This document shows positions 16,670 to 24,038 of a stretch of 58,440 nt of DNA, piece by piece. The stretch spans positions 1-58,440 of the forward strand of contig NZ_VCKY01000036.1 in the NCBI RefSeq assembly GCF_005889735.1, read 5' to 3'. Each line of letters starts with the position of its first letter. Position 1 is the stretch's first letter. The position numbers and the translations under genes were made by a program. The notes under the pieces are model-generated. The model saw only the letters and a program-made list of their open reading frames with translations. It ran no database searches and was not told where the DNA came from. This stretch comes from Nonomuraea turkmeniaca. GTDB taxonomy: Bacteria; Actinomycetota; Actinomycetes; Streptosporangiales; Streptosporangiaceae.

Positions 16670-17551
16670 ATGGCCCTTGCCAGCGTCCTGCTTCCCATCG
16701 CTCTGGCGATCATCATGCTGGGGCTCGGTCTGAGCCTGACGATCGCCGACTTCCGGCGTGTAGTGGCCTACCCCAAGGCCGCCGTCGTGGCGCTGACCTG
16801 CCAGGTCATCCTCTTGCCTGCCGTGTGCCTCGGTCTCGTGCTCGCCTTCGGCCTGCCACCGGCACTGGCCGTCGGCATGATGCTCCTGGCCGCGTCCCCG
16901 GGCGGCACGACCGCCAACCTCTACAGCCACCTGTTCGGCGGCGACGTCGCGCTGAACGTGACGCTCACCGCGATCAACTCGGTGCTGGCCGTCGTCACGC
17001 TGCCTCTGGTCACCAACCTGTCCCTGAGCTACTTCGGCGATGCGGGCACGCTGGGCCTCCAGTTCGACAAGACGCTGCAGGTGACCGCACTGGTGCTGGT
17101 CCCCGTGGCGGCCGGCATGGCGGTGCGCAGGTTCAGGCCGCGGTTCGCGGACCGGATGGAATCCCCCGTGAAGATCGCTTCCGCCGTCATCCTGATCCTG
17201 GTCATCCTCGGCGCGCTGCTGCAGGAGCTGGACAATCTCGGCGGATACCTCCGCTCCGTGGGCGCCATCGCGGTCCTGTTCAGCGTGATCAGCTTGGCCG
17301 TCGGCTACTGGGCGCCCCTCCTGGCCGGAGTCGGCCGCCGCCAGGCCATCGCGTCCTGCATGGAGATCGGCATTCACAACGCGACCCTCGCGATCACCGT
17401 CGCGCTCAGCCCGGCGCTGCTGAACAACACCCAGATGGCCGTCCCCGCCGCGACGTACGGCGTCCTGATGTTCTTCACCGCGGCCGCCGCCGGCTTCCTC
17501 GTCCGATCTCGTACGTCAGCTGATGCCGCGTCCGAGGCGAGCACCCCCTGA
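16670..17551 (+). CDS. bile acid:sodium symporter (BASS) family transporter
   Basis: A 293-residue protein with about nine hydrophobic segments. The motif ASPGGTTANLYSHLFGGDVALN near residue 77 and the late segment EIGIHNATLAITVA are the two crossing-helix motifs of the BASS fold that bind sodium and substrate. Bacterial members carry organic anions such as pantoate, 2-oxo acids or aromatic acids, but the substrate here cannot be inferred. The start is the ATG after GGAAAGGA. The gene converges on the GntR regulator with a 17-base gap. Confidence 0.87.
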   Translation: MALASVLLPIALAIIMLGLGLSLTIADFRRVVAYPKAAVVALTCQVILLPAVCLGLVLAFGLPPALAVGMMLLAASPGGTTANLYSHLFGGDVALNVTLTAINSVLAVVTLPLVTNLSLSYFGDAGTLGLQFDKTLQVTALVLVPVAAGMAVRRFRPRFADRMESPVKIASAVILILVILGALLQELDNLGGYLRSVGAIAVLFSVISLAVGYWAPLLAGVGRRQAIASCMEIGIHNATLAITVALSPALLNNTQMAVPAATYGVLMFFTAAAAGFLVRSRTSADAASEASTP

Positions 17552-17568
17552 GTGACGGCACCCGGGGG

Positions 17569-18237
17569 TCAGTGGGCGGCGGTGGGGTTGGTGAGGATGT
17601 CGAAGGCGTGGCGGCGATGAGCGGCGAAGAGCTCCAGGGCATCGTCGATGTCGCGGGAGCGCAGGGCGGCCGCCAGCTCTCGATGCTCATCGGCGATGTG
17701 CGACAGATAGCCCTCGGAGCTGAGGCCGATCCTGGTGAGCAGGAACAAGTGCACCTGGGAGCGGATGGCCTGCCACGCCTCCTGTAGCCGCCGGTGCCCG
17801 GTGGCGGCGTACACGGCGTTGTGGAAGGCGATGTCGCTGCGCACCATCGCATGCTCGTCCTCGGCGCGTGCCATACGCTCGGCCGCCTTCTCCACCGCCG
17901 CGATGTCCTCGTCCGCGGCATGGGTGACCACCAGCTGGACGGCGAGGTGTTCCAGTGCGCCGCGCAGGCTGTCGAGTTCGGCGACGTCCTCTGGAGTGAG
18001 CGTGGTGACGGTGGCGCCGCGGTGCCAGGCGCTGCGGACCAGGCCCTCGCGCTCCAGCCGGAGGAGCGCCTCGCGCACCGGACCGCGGCTGACCTCCAGC
18101 CCGCCTGCCAGCTCCACCTCGCGCAGTTGTGCCCCCGGCGCGTAGAACCCCGCGAAGATGGCCTCCCGGATCCGGTCTGCGACCTCGTCCGCGAGGCCCC
18201 GGCGGCGGGCCGGGGTCACCCTGCCCTGTTCGCTCAT
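17569..18237 (-). CDS. GntR family regulator, FadR subfamily (FCD domain)
   Basis: A 222-residue regulator. The winged helix lies at about residues 15-75 ([30 protein letters not shown], then [19 protein letters not shown]), and the helical FCD effector domain at about 85-215 has the metal/ligand-binding His and Asp pattern [11 protein letters not shown] and [11 protein letters not shown]. It is divergent from the glyoxalase gene, with an exact 12-base palindrome between them. It probably represses itself and the divergent gene; ligands of this family are usually small carboxylic acids. Confidence 0.88.
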   Translation of the reverse strand: MSEQGRVTPARRRGLADEVADRIREAIFAGFYAPGAQLREVELAGGLEVSRGPVREALLRLEREGLVRSAWHRGATVTTLTPEDVAELDSLRGALEHLAVQLVVTHAADEDIAAVEKAAERMARAEDEHAMVRSDIAFHNAVYAATGHRRLQEAWQAIRSQVHLFLLTRIGLSSEGYLSHIADEHRELAAALRSRDIDDALELFAAHRRHAFDILTNPTAAH

Positions 18238-18282
18238 GACGCTCAGCCTCTCATGGCCTGGCCTTCTTTGCCGCAATGTCCT

Positions 18283-18294
18283 AATGTCAACATT
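18283..18294. promoter_or_regulatory. palindrome, likely GntR operator
   Basis: AATGT-CA-ACATT lies midway between the divergent GntR and glyoxalase-family genes, about 30 bases before the latter. Its size and symmetry fit a FadR-type operator. Confidence 0.5.
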
Positions 18295-18324
18295 CATACA
18301 TCGGTGCCTCAGGAAGGATGTCCC

Positions 18325-18756
18325 GTGACCGTTCTCGACTCCCCGATCCCGCGGTTCCACCTGGCCATGCCGGTCGACGATCTGGCCGCCGCGCGTCACT
18401 TCTACGGCGAGGTGCTGGGCCTGGAGCAGGGCCGCAGCTCCGACACCTGGGTGGACTGGAACCTGCACGGCCACCAGTTCGTCACGCATCTGGCGCCGGC
18501 CCGCGCGCAGCGCATCCACAACCCGGTCGACGGTCACGACGTCCCGGTGCCGCACTTCGGTCTGATCCTGACCGTCCCGGAGTTCCACAAGCTCGCCGAC
18601 CGGCTCCGCGCCGCGGGCACCGCGTTCGTCATCGAGCCGTATGTGCGCTTCGAGGGGCAGACCGGGGAGCAGTGGACGATGTTCCTGCTCGATCCGGCGG
18701 GCAACGCCCTGGAGTTCAAGGCGTTCGCCGACGACTCCCAGGTCTTCGCCGCCTGA
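18325..18756 (+). CDS. VOC (glyoxalase/dioxygenase) family protein
   Basis: A 143-residue vicinal-oxygen-chelate protein with two beta-alpha-beta-beta-beta repeats. [24 protein letters not shown] supplies the first His and [19 protein letters not shown] the second, while [12 protein letters not shown] carries the usual C-terminal Glu. A GTG start is chosen because AGGAAGGA lies 6 bases upstream and the protein then has normal length. The function within this large superfamily (isomerase, dioxygenase or resistance protein) is undetermined; the divergent GntR regulator implies an inducible catabolic role. Confidence 0.85.
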   Translation: MTVLDSPIPRFHLAMPVDDLAAARHFYGEVLGLEQGRSSDTWVDWNLHGHQFVTHLAPARAQRIHNPVDGHDVPVPHFGLILTVPEFHKLADRLRAAGTAFVIEPYVRFEGQTGEQWTMFLLDPAGNALEFKAFADDSQVFAA

Positions 18757-18914
18757 CGGTTCGGTGCCCGGCGTACGGGCCCACGCAGGCCGGCGCCGTA
18801 CGCGCCTGCCCACCACTCCTGGGGCCGGTCGCGCTCGTCCACCGACCTGAGATGTCACCTCTGCGCGTCGCCAGGCGTCATCCCTTTGAGAGCGTGAACG
18901 AAGGGAGACGGATT

Positions 18915-19742
18915 ATGGCGACGTATCGCGATCGATCTGATCTGAGGGAAGCCATGAGGTCTGAGACGCAGGACGAAGCCGCCGCCCGTGCCGGCTTCGT
19001 CACGTACGACGAGTTCGAAGGGCCGGACCTCGACGCCGCGCGCTGGAGCCGGGTGCGCCTGCCACTCCCGGAGGGCGGTGACCACGTCCCGCTGGACCCC
19101 AACGCTGAGCTGGCGGTCGGCGAGGGCGAGGTGCGGGTGACGATCCCGCGCTTCTCGCTGTCCCATGACACCTTCCAGCCTGCCGACAGCGCCAAGTACC
19201 TCATCTTCTCGACGGGCCAGTTCGAGCTGCCGCCGGATCGGCCCGCGACGTTCGCCGTCGACCTCGCGGTCGAGAACATCGGCGGGGACCCGGGGGACTA
19301 CCGCCGGGGAATGGCCGCCTTCCACGTTTTCGACTTCGAAGCGAGCAAGCGTGTGTTCGCCGTCTGCGGCACCTCCACCCGCGTGCTCGCGCTGCATGAG
19401 CAGCTGGGCGCGTGGGGAGCGGACGAGCCCTTCTACCACATCGTCGAGTCGCCGTACGAGGACTTCGACGACGACTTCACCACCCGGCCTCGCGCGTGCG
19501 AGATCACGCTCGACCGGAGCCGATCGACCGCGACCTGGCGCGTCGACGGCCGCACCGTGTACGAGGCCCACGGCACCCTCATCCCCGAACGTGTTCGCAT
19601 CGGGTTCGGGATCTGGACGATGTTGCCGATCCGGGACGGTCGCAGCCGCTCGCTCGACGGGCAGGGCATCAACGCGCGGTGGCGCCGGTTCCGTGTAAGC
19701 GGGCTGCTCACGACCGATCGTCCTTCCGCGCTGCCAGGATGA
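18915..19742 (+). CDS. DUF6081-like beta-rich protein
   Basis: A 275-residue soluble protein without signal peptide. It reads VTYDEFEGPDLDAARWSRVRLPLP at residues 29-52 and HDTFQPADSAKYLIFST further on, the layout of an actinobacterial domain-of-unknown-function family with a lectin-like jelly-roll (I recall it as DUF6081). The function is unknown. The ATG has AAGGGAGA about 8 bases upstream. The gene end overlaps the convergent membrane-protein gene by 35 bases. The 158-base gap upstream shows no clear signal. Confidence 0.7.
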   Translation: MATYRDRSDLREAMRSETQDEAAARAGFVTYDEFEGPDLDAARWSRVRLPLPEGGDHVPLDPNAELAVGEGEVRVTIPRFSLSHDTFQPADSAKYLIFSTGQFELPPDRPATFAVDLAVENIGGDPGDYRRGMAAFHVFDFEASKRVFAVCGTSTRVLALHEQLGAWGADEPFYHIVESPYEDFDDDFTTRPRACEITLDRSRSTATWRVDGRTVYEAHGTLIPERVRIGFGIWTMLPIRDGRSRSLDGQGINARWRRFRVSGLLTTDRPSALPG

Positions 19743-20130
19743 TGAGAGCCCCGGAGACGATCCCGGCGAAGAAGGGGGAGGGCACCAGAAGGACGCCGCC
19801 TAACGCACACCACGTCGCGAGGCCCCAGCCGATTCCGGCGGGCACGGCCACCCCGCGTCCGGCGAGGTGCCATGTCAGGCAGCCCAAGAGAATGAGGGGC
19901 ACGGCGAAGCTTCCCGGACCGGCCCAGAAGGTGACCTTGTTCTGAAGGGACTCCACCATCTGAACGGCGCCCTCCTCCGTGAATGCGAGCGGGACGGCCG
20001 CCCACATCCCCCGATCCACCCAGCCGGTGATGTCCTCCCAGGCGATGAGCGCCAGCAAGGACAGGTGTCCCGTTCCCAGCACGAACATGATCCCGCTCGC
20101 CCAGCGGAGCAGCCGCTTTCTGGAGTTCAC
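19708..20130 (-). CDS. DUF6463 family four-helix membrane protein
   Basis: A 140-residue protein with four transmembrane segments (about residues 10-30, 55-70 amphipathic, 72-95, 97-130). The N-terminal pattern SGIMFVLGTGHLSLLALI and central KVTFWAGPGSFAVPLILLG fit DUF6463, a family usually encoded beside a TetR regulator, as here. The function is unknown. The divergent TetR gene and the exact inverted repeat between them indicate repression by that regulator. Confidence 0.75.
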   Translation of the reverse strand: MNSRKRLLRWASGIMFVLGTGHLSLLALIAWEDITGWVDRGMWAAVPLAFTEEGAVQMVESLQNKVTFWAGPGSFAVPLILLGCLTWHLAGRGVAVPAGIGWGLATWCALGGVLLVPSPFFAGIVSGALIILAARKDDRS

Positions 20131-20147
20131 CGTGACGTCCCTTCATT

Positions 20148-20167
20148 CCTATGTTGACTGACATAGG
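20148..20167. promoter_or_regulatory. inverted repeat, likely TetR operator
   Basis: CCTATGT-TGACTG-ACATAGG has seven-base perfect arms and a six-base centre. It lies just before the DUF6463 gene and about 50 bases before the divergent TetR gene, so it can control both. Confidence 0.65.
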
Positions 20168-20212
20168 CTATATCGATCAGCATTTGCTCTGTTACTCGGC
20201 ATACCTGGTTTG

Positions 20213-20794
20213 ATGGTCCGCATGGCCACGCGACGTATCCAGAGGACTGAGGAGAGCCGCCGGCTGCTGGTGACGGCCGCCGCCGAACTCTTCGCCGAGA
20301 AGGGATACCGGCAGACGAGCTTCATCGACATCGCCGAGAAGGCCGGCATCAGCCGCGGTTCCATCCCCTGGCACTTCGGCAACAAACTGGGCCTGCTGGA
20401 AGCGGTGCTCGACGACCGGCTGCACGCCGTGCTGACCACTTTCGCCCCGCCCGCCGGGGAGCGCCCCGCTGATCCGCTCGACCAGGTCATGGGCTTCATC
20501 CGGCTGCCCGTCACGCGCTTGTTCATCACCCTGCTCGCCGAGGCCGTGGAGGTCGACTCGCCGATCCGCGAGCACTACGCGCGCCTTCACGCGGCACTCC
20601 GGCAGGGGGTGCGGGCCCGGATACCGGTGGAAGCGCTGCCCCCGGGCACCACCCTGGAGGCGTTCACGGTCCTGCTGGTGGGCACCGTCATCGGCGTCCA
20701 CGCCCAGTGGCGGGTCGCTCCCGACGCGGTGGACCTCGAGGCCGTCCACGCCACGATCCGCGCCCTGCTGCCGGCGACCCTCCGACAGGCCTGA
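20213..20794 (+). CDS. TetR family regulator
   Basis: A regulator of about 193 residues. The HTH is in LVTAAAELFAEKGYRQTSFIDIAEKAGISRGSIPWHFGNK, with the recognition helix around SRGSIPWHF; residues 70-190 form the variable ligand domain. No ribosome site is visible before either ATG (20213 or 20222) and the transcript may be leaderless. Divergent from a DUF6463 gene and preceded by an exact inverted repeat, it is probably autoregulated. Confidence 0.85.
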   Translation: MVRMATRRIQRTEESRRLLVTAAAELFAEKGYRQTSFIDIAEKAGISRGSIPWHFGNKLGLLEAVLDDRLHAVLTTFAPPAGERPADPLDQVMGFIRLPVTRLFITLLAEAVEVDSPIREHYARLHAALRQGVRARIPVEALPPGTTLEAFTVLLVGTVIGVHAQWRVAPDAVDLEAVHATIRALLPATLRQA

Positions 20795-20796
20795 TC

Positions 20797-20997
20797 CGTC
20801 CGGAGCGGGTGCGGCGGGTGCATGCGGCGATCGACGAGCTCGGCCGGATTCCGAACCGGACCGCCCGGACGCTCGGGACCGGGCCGGTCGGAGTGGTGGG
20901 TATCGCCGTCACGGGGCTGCGCCGCCCGTGTCTGACGGGTCTCGTCGAGGCACGCGCCACCGAGGCTGAGGCGTCCGCTGATCTGGTCGTCCCGTGA
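20797..20997 (+). pseudogene. LacI family regulator remnant (N-terminal part)
   Basis: The frame after the TetR stop reads RPERVRRVHAAIDELGRIPN and then RTARTLGTGPVGVVGIAV. This matches the second half of a LacI DNA-binding domain, the hinge helix and the start of the effector domain. The HTH itself and the remaining 270 residues are missing, and the frame ends at 20997. The rest of the 449-base gap to the next gene shows nothing that I recognise. Confidence 0.65.
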
Positions 20998-21243
20998 CGC
21001 CACCCCGGCCTCCACGCCGTGCGACGTGACGGGCAGTGGCCGGTTCTGGCCAGGTGGGTGGTCGCGGGCCAACGGGAGCCGGGCGTAGGCGTCAGCAGGA
21101 GCCAGGTCCGGCGCATCGCCTGTTCTGGGTGGCGGAGGGCGACGTTCGTCGATCTCAGCAAGCTTTCAGGAACTTCAGACAGTGCTCGATGTCAAACCGG
21201 CGAAGATACCCGCGATATACCGGTGGTCTATAGCTTGTCACGG

Positions 21244-22257
21244 GTGTATGGGATTAAGAGGTCCGCGGCCGTGCTCGCGATCATGGCCTTCATCGTTGTC
21301 CTGCTCGGACCGGTCGCCCCCGCCAGCGCCCAGGCACTCCCCGGCGGCAAGGCGAATTACGTGATGTCGTTCGGCCTGCTGAGACAAGGCACCTCCGGGG
21401 ACAATTGGGTGCGGCTCGGGACCTATCAATTCGGCACCGACGGTCGCGTGCAAAGCCGTACCTGGTGGTGGGATCAGCGGCAGCCGGCTGCCCGGGTGGG
21501 CACCGGCGCCGTGCCCTCCGGCGCCTGTTCGGGCACCACCGGCACGGTGCGGCAGTGCGAGATCCAGACCGTCGGCGGGTTCACCTCGGCAGCCTCCGAA
21601 CAGCGCAGCGGACGCTACCGCCTGTACAACGCCGACGACGGGCGGCAGATCGTCAACATCGACTGGGATCAGGACTCCTGGCTGTCCGAGGAGTGGTCCG
21701 TTCATCTCGCACCCGACGGCACCTACAGCCAGCTGAGCTTCAAGTATTCGAAGAAGTTCACCCACGGCTACGGCTACGGCAGCAACGCGGCCTTCACCGA
21801 GCGCCGGGCGATGAGCACCGTGCTGAAGGCTCAGGCCGGCACGACGATGACCTACTACCGGGCGGCTCATGACGAGGTCAAGTTCGTGAAGAGTACCTGG
21901 GGCCTCGACCCCTGGCGGCAGTGCACCACGTCCACCTCGTGCCTCACGGTGAAGACCCAGGCCCCCAAGAGCTGCAGCTGCGCGGGCTCGGACAACAAGG
22001 GCCTGAACAACTACATCCAGAAGGTCGGCAGCTACGACCGCCGGGACACCTTTTGGCACTGGTGCGACTGCTTCACCGAAAAGGCCCCGTGCCCGCGCGG
22101 CAACAGCCACGTCTATCCGCTGCTGCAGATCATCGATGACAACGGTGGGTGGCGGGGCTGGGTCGGTGTCGAGGCCGCGTTCTACCCGTACAAGGACATG
22201 GCCGACCCCCGCTCACACGACATGCTCTCGGTCTTCCGCGTCGCCGACTGGATCTGA
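21244..22257 (+). CDS. secreted protein of unknown function, Cys-rich C-terminal half
   Basis: A protein of about 337 residues. It has a clear Sec signal peptide (YGIKR, then AAVLAIMAFIVVLLG and cleavage near ASA-QA) and no further membrane segment. The mature part has many Trp and Tyr. Nine or more Cys include pairs in QCTTSTSC, SCSCAG and CDC, suggesting disulfides outside the cell. No known domain is recognised. The start is uncertain: GTG at 21244 gives the best signal peptide, and an in-frame GTG lies at 21223, but neither has a good ribosome site. The protein is bounded on both sides by gene remnants and is followed by a hairpin. Confidence 0.7.
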   Translation: MYGIKRSAAVLAIMAFIVVLLGPVAPASAQALPGGKANYVMSFGLLRQGTSGDNWVRLGTYQFGTDGRVQSRTWWWDQRQPAARVGTGAVPSGACSGTTGTVRQCEIQTVGGFTSAASEQRSGRYRLYNADDGRQIVNIDWDQDSWLSEEWSVHLAPDGTYSQLSFKYSKKFTHGYGYGSNAAFTERRAMSTVLKAQAGTTMTYYRAAHDEVKFVKSTWGLDPWRQCTTSTSCLTVKTQAPKSCSCAGSDNKGLNNYIQKVGSYDRRDTFWHWCDCFTEKAPCPRGNSHVYPLLQIIDDNGGWRGWVGVEAAFYPYKDMADPRSHDMLSVFRVADWI

Positions 22258-22263
22258 CCGTTT

Positions 22264-22293
22264 ATGGCCGCAGTCCCTCGTGGCTGCGGCCAT
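22264..22293 (+). terminator. stem-loop after secreted-protein gene
   Basis: ATGGCCGCAG and CTGCGGCCAT, ten-base perfect arms with a ten-base loop, begin 6 bases after the stop codon. Confidence 0.75.
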
Positions 22294-22319
22294 GGCCGGC
22301 GGTTCCGGCCTTGAGGTCG

Positions 22320-22605
22320 TCCACCTTGGCGGCTACCACGCCGAACCTCGCCGTCACCCCCGCCGCCGACGAAGCGGACTTCACCCTGGCAGTCGCCATC
22401 CCCAGCTGGGGCTGGCAACCCGCCATCACCGTCAACGGCGAACCCGTGTCCACGCGGTCCCCGACGAGCGGACCGGCGTCGTCACCCTGCACGGCGACGC
22501 CAAGTGCCCTACTTCTCCTGGGCAAACCGTGGACTCTCCGACATGACCGTCTGGATCCGCGACGGCGGCTCCGGCGCGGCGCCCGCGCGAACCGGCTCAG
22601 CGTAG
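22320..22605 (+). pseudogene. GH127 (beta-L-arabinofuranosidase, DUF1680) C-terminal remnant
   Basis: One frame reads DFTLAVAIPSWGWQPAITVNG. After a frame change, another reads PYFSWANRGLSDMTVWIRD and stops at 22605. Both are hallmark segments of the C-terminal beta domain of GH127 arabinofuranosidases (FTLALRIPSW...VNG and PYYAWANRG). The catalytic barrel is absent. This is therefore a heavily decayed plant-polysaccharide gene. Confidence 0.65.
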
Positions 22606-22727
22606 GCCGGGACGAACCCGGTATATAGATGAAATTTTCATGACCCAACATGTCAATGTCCGGAGCGTCCGGCCACGTGGCGCGTAGAGAGGGTGCTTGG
22701 CGCCCGGACCTCTGGACGACCCCGGCA

Positions 22728-22774
22728 TTGACATATGAGAGCGCAACTCAGAATCTCTTTGGGAGCGCTCCCAA
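22728..22774 (+). promoter_or_regulatory. promoter with perfect CebR/LacI-type palindrome
   Basis: TTGACA (22728-22733) with GAATCT 17 bases on forms a possible promoter, followed at 22759-22774 by TTGGGAGCGCTCCCAA, an exact 16-base palindrome. TGGGAGCGCTCCCA is the known CebR operator that controls cello-oligosaccharide genes in Streptomyces. Here it lies 110 bases before a DoxX-family gene, between remnants of a LacI gene and a GH127 gene. Confidence 0.65.
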
Positions 22775-22885
22775 GTTTTTCGCATTCCAGTCCCGGAGAT
22801 CGAACCAGCAAGAGGGCGTACCACATTCGACGCCGGCCCGGACTCGGCACAACGTCCGCATCCCCGTCTGAGAAAGGACATTGTT

Positions 22886-23305
22886 GTGGATCTGCTGTTC
22901 AAAAATCAGGGGCTGTACCTGGCTCTGTACCGGTTCGTGATTGGGCTGCTGTTCGCCTGCCACGGCGCGGCGACGCTCTTCAACGTGATGGGAGGGCCAC
23001 AGGGACAAGTGCCCAGCATCGGACAATGGCCCGGATGGTGGGCCGCGGTCATCGAGCTGATCGGCGGCACCCTCGTCCTGCTCGGGCTGGCCACCCGCGC
23101 AGCCGCCGTCATCTGCTCAGGGACCATGGCCTACGCCTACTTCGTCGTCCACCAGCCTCAAGCGCTGTTCCCGATCGAAAACGGCGGTGAGAAGGCCGCG
23201 CTCTTCTGCTGGGGCTTCCTGCTCATCGCCGCCCTCGGACCTGGCCGCTGGGCATTGTCCACGGTGCTGACGCCCGCGCGATCTCTCGCACACGACCGGA
23301 GGTGA
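22886..23305 (+). CDS. DoxX family membrane protein
   Basis: A 139-residue protein with four transmembrane helices: RFVIGLLFACHGAATLF at about 16-32, WWAAVIELIGGTLVLLGLATR at about 50-70, ICSGTMAYAYFVVHQP, and AALFCWGFLLIAALG. These patterns are typical of DoxX. The GTG start has GAAAGGA about 8 bases upstream. DoxX proteins have been linked to thiol and redox homeostasis at the membrane, but the role here is unknown. The promoter upstream looks like that of a sugar operon. Confidence 0.85.
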   Translation: MDLLFKNQGLYLALYRFVIGLLFACHGAATLFNVMGGPQGQVPSIGQWPGWWAAVIELIGGTLVLLGLATRAAAVICSGTMAYAYFVVHQPQALFPIENGGEKAALFCWGFLLIAALGPGRWALSTVLTPARSLAHDRR

Positions 23306-23320
23306 CAACCGCGGCGCGCC

Positions 23321-23440
23321 GTGCTGCGGCGGATGATGGACCGGCCCGACCCGCCCACGGCGATCGTCGCCTCGACCGATGTGGCGGCCGTGGGCGTGCT
23401 GCACGCCGCGCACAGCCTGGGCGTGACAGTGCTGGACTCA
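23321..23440 (+). pseudogene. LacI family regulator remnant (C-terminal domain piece)
   Basis: The frame reads PDPPTAIVASTDVAAVGVLH and then AAHSLGVTV, matching the conserved LacI effector-domain stretch (PPTAVFASNDVMAVGALRAARELGLRVP). The expected following VPEDVSVVGFDD is absent, and flanking residues do not match. It may come from the same dead gene as the LacI piece near 20.8 kb. The rest of the gap up to 23692 has no recognisable gene. Confidence 0.55.
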
Positions 23441-23692
23441 GGGGTGAAGGCCGGGATCCAGACCCGCATCGCCTCCACCTGCCGGTGCGCCGGTCCGGCA
23501 ACCCGCAAGGGGAGCGTCCACGGCCGATCCGGCGTCTGGAGAATGCGGACGGTAATACCGCGCCGCTCGCACCGGGGCTCGGCCCACCCCTTGAGAGCGG
23601 GGGAGGGGTTGCCGACCTGAACCGAGCACCGCCTGGTGCGCCGCGGCCAGACCCGCGTACGGTCCGCGGTGGACGGGCGGCACGGTGGCCGC

Positions 23693-23938
23693 ATGGAGAC
23701 CGCGCTCCCGCGGGGACTCTCAGGTGAGGAGCCGTCATCCGGACCGCCGGCCACACCTGTGCCCGTCTCCGAAACGACGCCGCTGCCGGAAGTGCTCGAC
23801 ATGGACGGTGACGGGATTCAAGACGCGAACGACAATGACACCGACGGGGACGGCGCAGAGTACGGAACCGATCTGGACGACTACGGCCCGGACCTGGGTG
23901 AGGCGACGCCCGAGCCGGACTCGTCGACGAAGACCTGA
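23693..23938 (+). CDS. small acidic protein with calcium-binding type 3 repeats
   Basis: An 81-residue, strongly acidic peptide. Residues about 36-60 read LDMDGDGIQDANDNDTDGDG, a D-x-D-x-D-G pattern like thrombospondin type 3 or dockerin/EF-hand calcium loops. No signal peptide, membrane helix or good ribosome site is visible. It may be a real small calcium-binding protein or the remnant of a larger secreted protein. I recognise no homologue. Confidence 0.45.
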   Translation: METALPRGLSGEEPSSGPPATPVPVSETTPLPEVLDMDGDGIQDANDNDTDGDGAEYGTDLDDYGPDLGEATPEPDSSTKT

Positions 23939-24038
23939 GCAGATCAGGCTCGGGCCCGTGGGATCGCCGCTGTAGTCCTCGCTTCTGCCCTTACCGCCGG
24001 CTTGCGGCGGGTTCGACAGGCGTGCCTATGATCCCCCC

